In this document: positions 1 through 8,511 of the stretch, in pieces
Numbering within the stretch: the first letter of the stretch is position 1
Layout: each line of letters starts with the position of its first letter
Assembly: GCF_005280585.1 (NCBI RefSeq)
Contig: NZ_SZVO01000009.1
Location: forward strand, 62,001-126,000
Origin: Dyadobacter frigoris
GTDB lineage: Bacteria > Bacteroidota > Bacteroidia > Cytophagales > Spirosomataceae
Length of the DNA: 64,000 nucleotides
Direction: 5' to 3'
Program-made: the position numbers and the translations under genes
The notes under the pieces: model-generated
What the model was told of the DNA's origin: nothing
What the model saw: only the letters and a program-made list of their open reading frames with translations
Database searches by the model: none

Positions 1-233
1 ATTTTTCCCTGTGAATTAACTGAAAAGTCGTTTGTTTCCAGATAAGCCTTAATATGGGAAATACCATACAGCTTTATTTCACTGATGTAAAAGTAATCTG
101 GGAAAGCGTTAAAAATGCCAGAGTTAATTTTGTATTCTTGTAAATTATTTCAATAATAAATTTAAAAAATTCACCTAGGTGTAGTTCAAATTCTACATCA
201 AAACCGGCATTAACTAAACACTCTATACCAAAC

Positions 234-863
234 TTGAAAAATATATTAATAGCAGAAGACCATCCACTGCTAATCATTGGAATTGAATCCATGCTGCTGG
301 AATGTATCCCGGAAGCGACGATTTTTAAAGCCGCAGATTTTAACAGGGCATTGAATTTGCTGGAAAAACACACATTTGACTTGCTTGTAATGGACATTAA
401 TCTTCCGCACGGCGATAAGGTCGGAATGATTGAGGCTGTCAGATTAAAACAACCGGGGATTTTGATATTGGTTTGTTCAAGTTATGAAGAGCATTTGTAT
501 GCACTCCCGTTTCTGAAAGCTGGCGCTAACGGATATATTTCAAAAACTGCATCGAGTGATGAGTTCAAAACTGCCGTAGAACACGTGCTAAACTCGAAAA
601 TTTATGCGAGTCCGGCAGTACTTAACAATATGTTTGGTATCCTTTTCAATACAAAAGGAAATGATAGTTCAGCACTTGATAAGCTAACGGTAAAGGAAGT
701 GGAAATTGCCAAGTTGCTGACCAAAGGTTTCTCAACAAAGGAAATTGGAGAGCATATTAATTTATCTGCTTCTTCTATTAGTACTTACAAATCAAAAATA
801 TTTGAAAAGTTGGGCGTAAACAATATTATAGAACTGACTACTTATCTGGAATTGAACAGCTGA
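234..863 (+). CDS. NarL/FixJ-type response regulator, LuxR HTH
   Basis: This is a two-domain response regulator of 209 residues. The receiver domain covers about residues 1-120, with the acidic pair E8/D9, the phospho-acceptor Asp54 in the context VMDINLP, and the conserved Lys near 104 (YISKTA). A LuxR-type helix-turn-helix follows at about 145-205 (LTVKEVEIAKLL, then STKEIGEHINLS). Phosphorylation by an unlinked histidine kinase should control DNA binding. The start is a TTG. The frame is open upstream only to a stop at 141-143 and no ATG gives a normal receiver start, so TTG is preferred. No kinase gene is adjacent. The 233 bases upstream hold no recognisable gene; a short inverted repeat (TGTAG, 8 bases, CTACA) lies near 180-197. 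The fold assignment is firm; the target genes are unknown. Confidence 0.93.
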   Translation: MKNILIAEDHPLLIIGIESMLLECIPEATIFKAADFNRALNLLEKHTFDLLVMDINLPHGDKVGMIEAVRLKQPGILILVCSSYEEHLYALPFLKAGANGYISKTASSDEFKTAVEHVLNSKIYASPAVLNNMFGILFNTKGNDSSALDKLTVKEVEIAKLLTKGFSTKEIGEHINLSASSISTYKSKIFEKLGVNNIIELTTYLELNS

Positions 864-946
864 TTCGGATATAGGATAAGCCCAGCTTAAAGTTTGACCC
901 AATTTTTTGGTGGTTTTTAACCTGCCAATAGGAAGAGAAGTTACAC

Positions 947-1789
947 TCAGTGATCGCCTACTCTGATATTTTCAATGGCATTCTGAACAGTTTTGGAATC
1001 TGAGGTCAAAATATTTTCGTTTTGTTTGATATCTCCCGAGCTGAACAAATCTATAAATCCACGGGAAACGAGTTTAAAAGGATTATTGCTTAAAAAGCCG
1101 GACGTCAGGCCGTAATTTACTTTTTCTGTTTCCGGCTGATAAGTTTGAAATATTCTGTCCCAGATGATTAATACACCGCCAAAATTTTTGTCAATATAAA
1201 TGGGGTTATTTCCATGATGGACGCGGTGGGAAGAAGGCGTATCCATCACTTTCTCAATAACTCCCAACTTTCCTACTGCTTCGGTATGCATAAAAAACTG
1301 GTAAGCCAGATTGAGCGCATACGAAATAACAATAAAATCCGATGGCAACCCCAGCAGCGCTGCCGGAATGAAAAACAGCGGACTGACAAGTGCAGAAAAC
1401 CAGTTGAGGCGGTAGGCAGCTGTCAGGTTCATATGCATCGCCGAGTGGTGAATCAAATGAAATGCCCAAAGTGGTTTCCAAACATGCGAAGCCCGATGAA
1501 ACCAGTAATAGATAAAATCTGCCACAAAAAAAGTCAGCAGAAAAATCCAGGTGTTATGTGGAAAGGTAAACAAGGAAATACCCGAAAAAAAACTGAGTAA
1601 AGCAAGCTGATAACCAGTGAAAATGTATTTTGAAAACTGGAAACCTGCGAAGACAAAAAGGTTTGAGAAAGTTTCCTTTATATCATAAACTTTCTTGTCG
1701 TTTTTCCAGCTCCATATAATTTCCACTGTGACAAGCACCGCCAAAAACAGCAATATATACACACGGTAAGGTCCAATTTGATTTTTCAT
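947..1789 (-). CDS. Sterol desaturase / fatty acid hydroxylase family membrane protein
   Basis: This is a 280-residue integral membrane di-iron enzyme of the fatty acid hydroxylase superfamily. The histidine clusters that hold the two irons are visible: HRASH at 98-102, HLIHH at 111-115, a His in FMH at 168, and HRVHH at about 188-192. Hydrophobic helices surround them (about 8-25, 60-95, 130-165). Family members hydroxylate or desaturate lipids using O2 and a reductant at the cytoplasmic face. The actual substrate (fatty acid, hopanoid or carotenoid) cannot be read from the sequence. It is transcribed alone, opposite to the regulator at 234-863 and separated by 172 bases from the OmpH gene upstream of it. 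Confidence 0.88.
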   Translation of the reverse strand: MKNQIGPYRVYILLFLAVLVTVEIIWSWKNDKKVYDIKETFSNLFVFAGFQFSKYIFTGYQLALLSFFSGISLFTFPHNTWIFLLTFFVADFIYYWFHRASHVWKPLWAFHLIHHSAMHMNLTAAYRLNWFSALVSPLFFIPAALLGLPSDFIVISYALNLAYQFFMHTEAVGKLGVIEKVMDTPSSHRVHHGNNPIYIDKNFGGVLIIWDRIFQTYQPETEKVNYGLTSGFLSNNPFKLVSRGFIDLFSSGDIKQNENILTSDSKTVQNAIENIRVGDH

Positions 1790-1961
1790 TTTCGGATTCT
1801 TTTAATTCTTTATGCATAACATTTCAAAATTGGTTAACAAATCAAAATATGCGGGGATCAAATATGGCGAAGCTAAAAAGCCAGGGTACAAAATTAACGG
1901 TTTATTGGCGTCGAATTTGTGAAAATTCAATATAAATTTCTTCAATTGGGCAGTGAGGATG

Positions 1962-2558
1962 TTATTTCTGTTTAAGCATTTGTGACATTCCGGTTTTTCT
2001 GGTGGATGCGGCTGTGCTGTCAACGCCAAGGTTTTTTAGGATATCTCTTGATAAATTTGAAGTTGAATCCCTGGCATATAACACAACCGGCCATATATCA
2101 CCGCCATCCGGATTTAAATCCATTCTTAAAACGAATGCGTATCCCTGCTGACGCCCCGCAAAAATGACCGCTTCACCTACTTTTTGCCTGATGGGTGTAA
2201 ACTTTTTGCTGTAATAATTTTGAAGTTCTGTCATCGAGCTGCTTTCAAAATCTTCATACGACTTCTTTAAGTTTTCAAGTTCCATTGCTTTATCCCGCAA
2301 TATAGTTTGTTCAGATTTGTCGGCTAACAACTTTTCAAATGCAGCCGATTTTGTCTGATACTCCTCAAATTTCCCTTTCAGGATTTTTTCATATTGATGA
2401 CTTTTTACAGCAATTTCCTGGTTTAGCTTTTTGAATTCGGGTAAATTTTCGATAATAAACTGCTGGTCAACGTACCCGATTTTTTCAGTATTTCCCTGTC
2501 CAAAACTCATGGTCACAGTTAGGCCCAAAAATAAAATTAGTACAATCAATTTTTTCAT
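1962..2558 (-). CDS. OmpH/Skp family periplasmic chaperone
   Basis: This 198-residue protein has a clear signal peptide (about 1-20, ending near SFGQG), then the OmpH start pattern with KIGYVDQQFII, then a long charged coiled coil (about 35-125) and the family's C-terminal return segment with AVIFAGRQQGYAFVLRMD. Skp/OmpH proteins form trimeric, jellyfish-like cages that carry unfolded outer-membrane proteins across the periplasm. The C-terminal tail after about residue 165 is longer than in E. coli Skp and rich in Ser/Thr/Lys, which is common in Bacteroidota paralogues. It is not next to bamA here, so it is probably a secondary OmpH copy. It is flanked by non-coding DNA on both sides (1790-1961 and 2559-2846) and has no obvious operon partner. 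Confidence 0.88.
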   Translation of the reverse strand: MKKLIVLILFLGLTVTMSFGQGNTEKIGYVDQQFIIENLPEFKKLNQEIAVKSHQYEKILKGKFEEYQTKSAAFEKLLADKSEQTILRDKAMELENLKKSYEDFESSSMTELQNYYSKKFTPIRQKVGEAVIFAGRQQGYAFVLRMDLNPDGGDIWPVVLYARDSTSNLSRDILKNLGVDSTAASTRKTGMSQMLKQK

Positions 2559-2752
2559 AATGATACGGTTGAAAAGAAAGGTGAAACATAATTTTGGAAC
2601 GGGATAATTAATGTTTCTATTGTATTAAAAAACGTTAAAAAAACAAGAGTAGTTCTTGCGCGCAAAATGTTTCAGCACGAAGTCCCGGATTGAAATTCCT
2701 ATTGCAGATGTTTTTGAAGATGCTACTATTTAAAATTTATGACGTATAAAAT

Positions 2753-2787
2753 AAATGATACGGAAAATGAATTTCTCCGTATCATTT
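2753..2787 (-). terminator. Hairpin downstream of the nucleosidase-permease unit
   Basis: A perfect 12-base inverted repeat (AAATGATACGGA / TCCGTATCATTT) with an 11-base loop lies 60 bases after the stop of the nucleosidase gene. It probably ends the NCS2-nucleosidase transcript. The rest of 2559-2846 shows no gene. Confidence 0.6.
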
Positions 2788-2846
2788 AATACGCGACCAA
2801 AAGTTTTGAGTGAAGCGCTGATTTATTTGAGAAACAGGTGTCTGAT

Positions 2847-3653
2847 TTAATCTTTCCCAACAACCGCAATGACAAGTATAGCAGCGTTTTCGGCGGCAAT
2901 ATTATAAAAACTCATCATGTCTTTTCCTGCTTTGCTGTTTGCATTATCGCTCAGGCTTCGGATAATCAGGAATGGGACATCCTGTTGGTAACATGTCTGT
3001 GCAACGGCAGCGCCTTCCATTTCTGTTGCGGCTGCGTCCAGATCTTTTCTTAATCTTTGCGTTGCAGTTTCGGAAGAAACAAATACGTCGCCTGTCACAA
3101 TAACACCTTTTGTAATGGTTGGAAAGAAACTTCCGTTTTCTCTTTTTACTTTTGAAAATTTGAGTTTTGGAGCGACTGAAATAGCTTTTTGTATCAAAGC
3201 AGAATCACAGATAAAAGTGACAGGATTTTCCTGCATCGTGTACGGATTTCTGGTTGGGCGATAAAGCATACCGCCGTCTTCAATCGCACCGTAGTCATGG
3301 TAAGTTACTTTTGTTCCAATAACAATATCTCCCGGGAATAACGCCGGATTAATTCCACCTGCAATGCCTGAAAAGACAATTTCTCTTGGTTTGAAATGTT
3401 CAATCATGATCGTAGTGGCAATAGCCGCATTTACTTTTCCAATACCTGTTTGCGCCAGTACGATGGATCTGCCGTTTAATATTCCTTTGGAAAAACTGAT
3501 TTTTGCAATAATGGTATCTTTTTTGTTTTGCATTTTACTTTTCAGCAGTTCAAGTTCAGGAGGAAATGCACCGAGAATACCGGTAACATCCTGAGCTGTG
3601 GAAACGACAATTTGGAAGGCAAAAACCAGAGACAGTAATACAGTTTTTTTCAT
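2847..3653 (-). CDS. mtnN: Exported 5'-methylthioadenosine/S-adenosylhomocysteine nucleosidase
   Basis: This 268-residue protein belongs to the PNP/UDP family. Motifs line up with E. coli MTAN: catalytic Glu33 (GAFPPELELL, equal to Glu12), the substrate-binding ATEMEG at 209-214 (Glu213, equal to Glu174) and Asp236 in RSLSDNA (equal to Asp197). Such enzymes cleave the glycosidic bond of MTA, SAH or 5'-deoxyadenosine and release adenine. It carries about 21 extra N-terminal residues that form a typical signal peptide (MKKTVLLSLVFAF, then a cut near STAQD), so the product is predicted to be periplasmic; the classical enzyme is cytosolic. It starts 9 bases after the stop of a purine permease gene on the same strand, implying co-transcription. 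The active-site residues are intact. Substrate preference (MTA, SAH or general nucleosides) remains inference. Confidence 0.9.
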   Translation of the reverse strand: MKKTVLLSLVFAFQIVVSTAQDVTGILGAFPPELELLKSKMQNKKDTIIAKISFSKGILNGRSIVLAQTGIGKVNAAIATTIMIEHFKPREIVFSGIAGGINPALFPGDIVIGTKVTYHDYGAIEDGGMLYRPTRNPYTMQENPVTFICDSALIQKAISVAPKLKFSKVKRENGSFFPTITKGVIVTGDVFVSSETATQRLRKDLDAAATEMEGAAVAQTCYQQDVPFLIIRSLSDNANSKAGKDMMSFYNIAAENAAILVIAVVGKD

Positions 3654-3662
3654 GAATATGTT

Positions 3663-4961
3663 TTAAAAAATTAAGGCAAGTATTGCAAAAACGTTAATGA
3701 TCCAAAGCGCGAGGCTGATTTCTTTTGCTCTTCCGGTCGCAATATGAAGTGCTGTCCAACTTAGAAACCCCCAGATAATTCCTTGGGTAATGGAATAAGT
3801 AAATGGAATAAGAACCATCGCTAAAAAAGCCGGAAATGCTTCGTGAAGTTGATCCCAGTTTATTTTCACCACAGGTTTCATCATAAATACGCCAACTAAG
3901 ACGAGTGCCGGAGCCGTGGCAATCGCCGGTATAGCACTGATAAGTGGGGACAAAAAAAGGAAAGGCAAAAATAATATGGCTCCTACAACGGCCGTCAGGC
4001 CGGTTTTTCCACCTTGTTCAATACCAACCGCGGATTCAATATAGGCTGTTCCGGGACTGCTTCCGGTAAGTCCGGCTATGGTAGTCGAAAAAGCATCGAC
4101 GATTAAGGATTTTCGAATATTTCGTGGCTCGCCGTTTTCATCCAAAAGATTGGCAGCTTCGGCTAGTCCTACAAAAGTGGAGAGGCTGTCAAACATATCC
4201 GTGAAAACAAAAGCCAGAATAATAGGGGCAAGGCTCCACTTTAAAGAGTTAACAATATCGAGCTGAAACAATAAACTGAAATCTGGCTTGGCTATAATAT
4301 CATTGATTGTGACAATAGCGTCGGTTCCTCCCCACCATCTTCCGATTGGCCATGCTAAAATACTGGTTAAAAGAATACCGATAAGAATACCTCCTTTTAC
4401 TTTTCTGATTAGCAAAATCACAGTGATTATTAGTCCGGCAACGAAGGTTAGTGTAGAGGCATTTAATTGTCCCAAACCAACCATCGTTGCCGGATTTACG
4501 ACTATGAATTTTGCATTGGCAAAACCGATCAGTGTAATAAAAAGGCCTATACCGGAAGCAATTGCATAACGTAAAGGTTTTGGTATTGCTTTAACAATAT
4601 AGGAGCGGAGATTGAAAACTGAGAGTAAAAGAAAGAAAATACCTGACCAGAAAACCGTCCCCAGTGCTACCTGCCAGCTAAGTTTATCAGTCATCACCGC
4701 AGTAAAGGTGAAAAAAGCATTCAATCCCATTCCCGGCGCAACCAGAATCGGATTGTTTGCATATAAACCCATCATCAGACTACTGAAAAAAGAAACCAGA
4801 ATCGTCGCTGTAAACACAGCCGAAAATGGCATTCCCGTCTGACTTAAAATGGATGGATTGACGACGATAATATAAGCCGTTGCGAGAAACGAAGATAAAC
4901 CGGCGAGGATTTCTGTGGATAGGGTAGTATTGTGTTTTTTTAATCCGGAAGCGGAAAACAT
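3663..4961 (-). CDS. NCS2 / AzgA-type purine permease
   Basis: This 432-residue polytopic membrane protein of the nucleobase:cation symporter-2 superfamily is closest in layout to the AzgA/PbuG branch (adenine, guanine, hypoxanthine). Recognisable landmarks are the N-terminal EILAGLSSFLATAYIIVVNP, the PGMGLNAFF segment of the half-helix, TDMFDSLSTFVGL in the middle, and GSSPGTAYIESAVGI. Family members import purine bases with protons across the inner membrane. It is the first gene of a two-gene unit with the exported nucleosidase. This suggests that bases released in the periplasm are imported here. I saw no clear riboswitch in the 247 bases upstream. Confidence 0.92.
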   Translation of the reverse strand: MFSASGLKKHNTTLSTEILAGLSSFLATAYIIVVNPSILSQTGMPFSAVFTATILVSFFSSLMMGLYANNPILVAPGMGLNAFFTFTAVMTDKLSWQVALGTVFWSGIFFLLLSVFNLRSYIVKAIPKPLRYAIASGIGLFITLIGFANAKFIVVNPATMVGLGQLNASTLTFVAGLIITVILLIRKVKGGILIGILLTSILAWPIGRWWGGTDAIVTINDIIAKPDFSLLFQLDIVNSLKWSLAPIILAFVFTDMFDSLSTFVGLAEAANLLDENGEPRNIRKSLIVDAFSTTIAGLTGSSPGTAYIESAVGIEQGGKTGLTAVVGAILFLPFLFLSPLISAIPAIATAPALVLVGVFMMKPVVKINWDQLHEAFPAFLAMVLIPFTYSITQGIIWGFLSWTALHIATGRAKEISLALWIINVFAILALIF

Positions 4962-5152
4962 AGTGTCAGGGTTTAATTCAAATATATTGAATACAGCCCG
5001 GTTTTAAAAATCGTTGAAACGTTTTATTAGGGTCATTTACCTGCAAATGAAAATAATTAAGTTTGATGTTTGAATTGTTATCAATGAACAAATAATTAAT
5101 GTAATTCAGATAGGTATTGAAATTCTCAACTATTTTCTTTTTGGATAAAAAA

Positions 5153-5190
5153 AAGAAAGCCTGTCTTGATTTCTCAAAACAGGCTTTCTT
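5153..5190 (-). terminator. Intrinsic terminator of the rimP-nusA-infB operon
   Basis: A 12-base perfect stem (AAGAAAGCCTGT / ACAGGCTTTCTT), extended inward by weaker pairs, starts 19 bases after the infB stop. On the minus strand it is followed by a run of eight T, a textbook factor-independent terminator. Confidence 0.9.
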
Positions 5191-5208
5191 AATTATATTC
5201 TCTATTTA

Positions 5209-8200
5209 TTAAAGTGATCTCTTCACTTCACGCAGTTCGAAACTTTCGATGATATCTCCCACTTCAATATCGTTGAAGTTTTTGATACTCAAACCACACT
5301 CATAACCGTTTCTAACTTCCTGAACATCGTCTTTATAACGTTTCAGCGAGTCGATTTCTCCGGTTAAAAGTACGATACCGTCACGAACGATACGGATTTT
5401 GTTGCTTCGTTTCACGAAACCATCCGTAACATAACATCCGGCAATTGTACCGATGCGGCTGATCTTGAACACTTCACGAATCTCGATATTACCAGTAATA
5501 ATTTCTTCGATTGTTGGCGCAAGCATACCTGTCATCGCGTCCTTAATCTCGTCAATCGCGCTGTAAATTACAGAGTAGTGACGAATCTCGATTTGATCCT
5601 GTTCTGCCATTTTCTTCGCATTTGAAGAAGGACGAACCTGGAATCCTACGATGATCGCATCCGCAGCAATGGCAAGGTTGACATCCGATTCGGAGATCTG
5701 TCCTACTGCTTTATGGATGATATTAACCTGAACTTCATTTGTTGAAAGTTGCAATAACGAATCAGAAAGTGCTTCCACAGATCCATCCACGTCACCTTTA
5801 ATGATCAGGTTAAGCTCACGGAAACTACCGATCGCCTTACGACGGCCAATTTCTTCCAGTGTAATGTGCTTGCGAGTACGAATTGTTTGTTCACGCTGGA
5901 TCTGCTCACGTTTCACAGCGATGTCACGTGCATCACGTTCGTTTTCAAATACATTGAAACGATCACCCGCTTGCGGCGCACCATTCAAACCAAGTAACTG
6001 AACTGGCATAGATGGTCCGGCAGTTTTCAGCTTACGACCAAGATAATCAGTCATCGCTTTAACCTTACCAAAGTGTGCACCTGCCAAAACTACGTCTCCC
6101 ACTTTCAGAGTACCTGTTTCAACAAGGATCGTTGTAACGTATCCGCGTCCTTTGTCCAAAGATGCTTCTACTACGCTACCGATCGCACGGCGGTTTGGAT
6201 TTGCTTTAAGTTCAAGTAATTCTGCTTCCAAAAGTACTTTTTCCAAAAGAAGATCAATACCCAAACCTGATTTTGAAGATATTTCCTGAGTCTGGTATTT
6301 ACCACCCCATTCTTCTACCAATATATTCATGTTGGCAAGTTCTTCACGAATTTTCTCCGTGTTGGCACCTGCTTTATCTACCTTACTGAATGCAAATACG
6401 ATTGGTACACCTGCAACCTGTGAGTGATTAATCGCCTCACGTGTTTGCGGCATGATACTATCGTCCGCCGCAATTACGATAATTACAACGTCGGTAACTT
6501 TCGCTCCACGGGCACGCATCGCTGTAAAGGCTTCGTGACCCGGTGTATCAAGGAATGTAACCTGTTTGCCTGTTTTTGTTTTTACGCTATATGCACCGAT
6601 GTGCTGGGTGATACCACCTGCTTCACCACTGGCAACGTTTTCTGAACGGATATAATCCAGAAGAGATGTTTTACCGTGATCGACGTGACCCATGATCGTT
6701 ACGATCGGAGCTCTTTCTATAAGGCTTTCTTCTGTATCAACTTCTTCAACAACATCATTCTGAACCTCTTCCTCTGCTGAGATAAAGGCAACTTCAAATC
6801 CGAATTCATCAGCAATAAATGTGATTGCTTCTGCATCCAGACGCTGGTTGATAGAAACGAACATACCCATGCTCATACAAACCGAAATTACTTCCTGAAC
6901 CGTAACTTCCATTAAAGAAGCCAGGTCGTTTGCTGATACGAATTCTGTTACGCGAAGTACTTTTGTTTCTTCAAGTCCGTCTGCGTTTGGATCATTCTGA
7001 TCTGCACGGTCGCGGCGGCGTAATCCTTTTCCACGGGTTGCGGTACGGCTGTTACCTCCGCCCATTCTTGCCATTGTGGCTTTGATGTTGTCAGCAACTT
7101 CTTTGTCAGAAACTTCTTCTCTTTTTCCGCCTCTTCTGTTGTTGGTGCGGCCTTTATTTGCTGCTGATCCGGCAGAGCTGTTGGTTGCTCCGGCAGTAGT
7201 TCCCGTTGCAGGAGGCGTTGTGCCTGGTGCTCCGGTGGCTGGTCTGCTTGGGCCAGAACCTGTGTTTGTGTTAGCCGGACGTGGATTATTAGGGTTATTT
7301 CCCTGATAAGGCGTTCTGGTTCTGTCGCGGTTGTTATTATCTCTGTTTCCGGTTGCGCCAGGAGTCGAAGGTGTTCCGGTTCCTGCGGCAGGCGTAGTTG
7401 TTGCACCGGCAACAGCTGGTTTCACTTCCGGCGAAGCGCCGTCACGAATACGTTTTCTTTTCCGGCGACGTTTTTTGTCGGTTGCCGAATCGCTTGATGC
7501 AACAGGGTCTTTTTTCTTAACCCTGTCCGAAGGCAGTTCAATTTTCCCAATGACCCGAAGACCACGAAGCTGCTCTCCGCGCGCTTCAATCAATTCGGAC
7601 TCATTGGATTCAGGAGCAACAGCGTTGCTTTCTGGACCCGTTTTGCTTTCAGCAATAGGAGTGATAGGAGGGGTCGTTTCTTTTACAGGAGTTTCCACCG
7701 GTTTTGACTCTTCTTTTAGAGTTGGCGGCTTCACTTCGGCAACAGGTTGTACAACCGGCGGTTTTGGTTCCGGTTTTTCAACTACTACCTCTTTTTCAGC
7801 AACTATCTCTTTCTTTGGTTGTTCGATTATTATATTTTCAACCGGCGGGGTTACCACAGGCTGTGTTTCTTGCTTAACTTCCTGCGGCACTTCTTTCACA
7901 GGTTCCACCGCTTTCACTTCCGGTTTAGGAGTTTCTGCTACTGGCTGCGGCTGTGGTGCAGGCGGGGTTTCAATCTTAACCTCCTGAACAGTTTCCTTTA
8001 CTGGTTCCGGTTGGGCGGGAGCAGGTCTTTTATTAGCGTCCAGATCAATCTTTCCTACCACCTTGATCCCGGGTAATCTGTTTTCAAAAGCGGAAGGAGC
8101 AGGCTCAGCCTTTTCTTCCACCTGAGGTTTTTCTTCAATAGGTTTAGCGGGTGCATTACGGAAGTACAAAATTCCGTCCACATCACTTTTCAGCTTTTCT

Positions 8201-8433
8201 TCCTTAATTTCAGCAACAGGTTCTGAAGCATTGCTTCTTGGAGTCCATGAGGCTTTGAGGTCATCAGACTTGAAATCTTTCGCAAGAAAGTCAATTTGAT
8301 CCGAATTAATTTTGGTATTGGGGTTACTTTCCACCTTGTACCCTTTGGCAGACAGATGATCCACGATCGTAGTAATTCCTACGTTCAGGATCCTTGCCAC
8401 TTGGCTTAGGCGCATCATTTTATCTTCTGCCAT
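5209..8433 (-). CDS. infB: Translation initiation factor IF-2
   Basis: IF-2 is the GTPase that places initiator fMet-tRNA on the 30S subunit and promotes 50S joining. At 1074 residues it is longer than E. coli IF-2 (890) because of its N-terminus. Residues 1-55 form an IF2_N-type helical module. About 90-290 is a low-complexity stretch of Pro, Glu, Val and Lys, and about 300-475 is basic and rich in Arg, Asn, Gly, Thr and Ala. A second IF2_N module follows at about 490-545. The G domain begins with MGHVDHGKTS at 581-590, followed by DTPGHEAF (G3) and FSKVDKA (G4-like), and then domains II-IV to the C-terminus. It is third in the operon after rimP and nusA, 78 bases behind nusA, and ends just before a strong terminator. 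Confidence 0.98.
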   Translation of the reverse strand: MAEDKMMRLSQVARILNVGITTIVDHLSAKGYKVESNPNTKINSDQIDFLAKDFKSDDLKASWTPRSNASEPVAEIKEEKLKSDVDGILYFRNAPAKPIEEKPQVEEKAEPAPSAFENRLPGIKVVGKIDLDANKRPAPAQPEPVKETVQEVKIETPPAPQPQPVAETPKPEVKAVEPVKEVPQEVKQETQPVVTPPVENIIIEQPKKEIVAEKEVVVEKPEPKPPVVQPVAEVKPPTLKEESKPVETPVKETTPPITPIAESKTGPESNAVAPESNESELIEARGEQLRGLRVIGKIELPSDRVKKKDPVASSDSATDKKRRRKRKRIRDGASPEVKPAVAGATTTPAAGTGTPSTPGATGNRDNNNRDRTRTPYQGNNPNNPRPANTNTGSGPSRPATGAPGTTPPATGTTAGATNSSAGSAANKGRTNNRRGGKREEVSDKEVADNIKATMARMGGGNSRTATRGKGLRRRDRADQNDPNADGLEETKVLRVTEFVSANDLASLMEVTVQEVISVCMSMGMFVSINQRLDAEAITFIADEFGFEVAFISAEEEVQNDVVEEVDTEESLIERAPIVTIMGHVDHGKTSLLDYIRSENVASGEAGGITQHIGAYSVKTKTGKQVTFLDTPGHEAFTAMRARGAKVTDVVIIVIAADDSIMPQTREAINHSQVAGVPIVFAFSKVDKAGANTEKIREELANMNILVEEWGGKYQTQEISSKSGLGIDLLLEKVLLEAELLELKANPNRRAIGSVVEASLDKGRGYVTTILVETGTLKVGDVVLAGAHFGKVKAMTDYLGRKLKTAGPSMPVQLLGLNGAPQAGDRFNVFENERDARDIAVKREQIQREQTIRTRKHITLEEIGRRKAIGSFRELNLIIKGDVDGSVEALSDSLLQLSTNEVQVNIIHKAVGQISESDVNLAIAADAIIVGFQVRPSSNAKKMAEQDQIEIRHYSVIYSAIDEIKDAMTGMLAPTIEEIITGNIEIREVFKISRIGTIAGCYVTDGFVKRSNKIRIVRDGIVLLTGEIDSLKRYKDDVQEVRNGYECGLSIKNFNDIEVGDIIESFELREVKRSL

Positions 8434-8511
8434 ATTAGCAATTTGTAGAAAAAAGTTTTTGCATCCGTGGAAATATAAACACTATGTCAATACCTCCACA
8501 TATTCTTGTAA

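Noticed and set aside
74..397. A 107-residue minus-strand frame over the start of the NarL-type regulator
   Set aside because: It overlaps the regulator's coding strand and has no family features; it is an antisense shadow.
4962..5150. Possible purine riboswitch upstream of the purine permease
   Set aside because: I looked for the conserved purine aptamer pattern on the minus strand and did not see it.
6948..7987. Long frames on both strands inside infB (154 and 218 residues)
   Set aside because: They lie in the low-complexity Pro/Glu/Thr/Arg-rich part of IF-2, whose skewed composition leaves other frames open; no domain is present.
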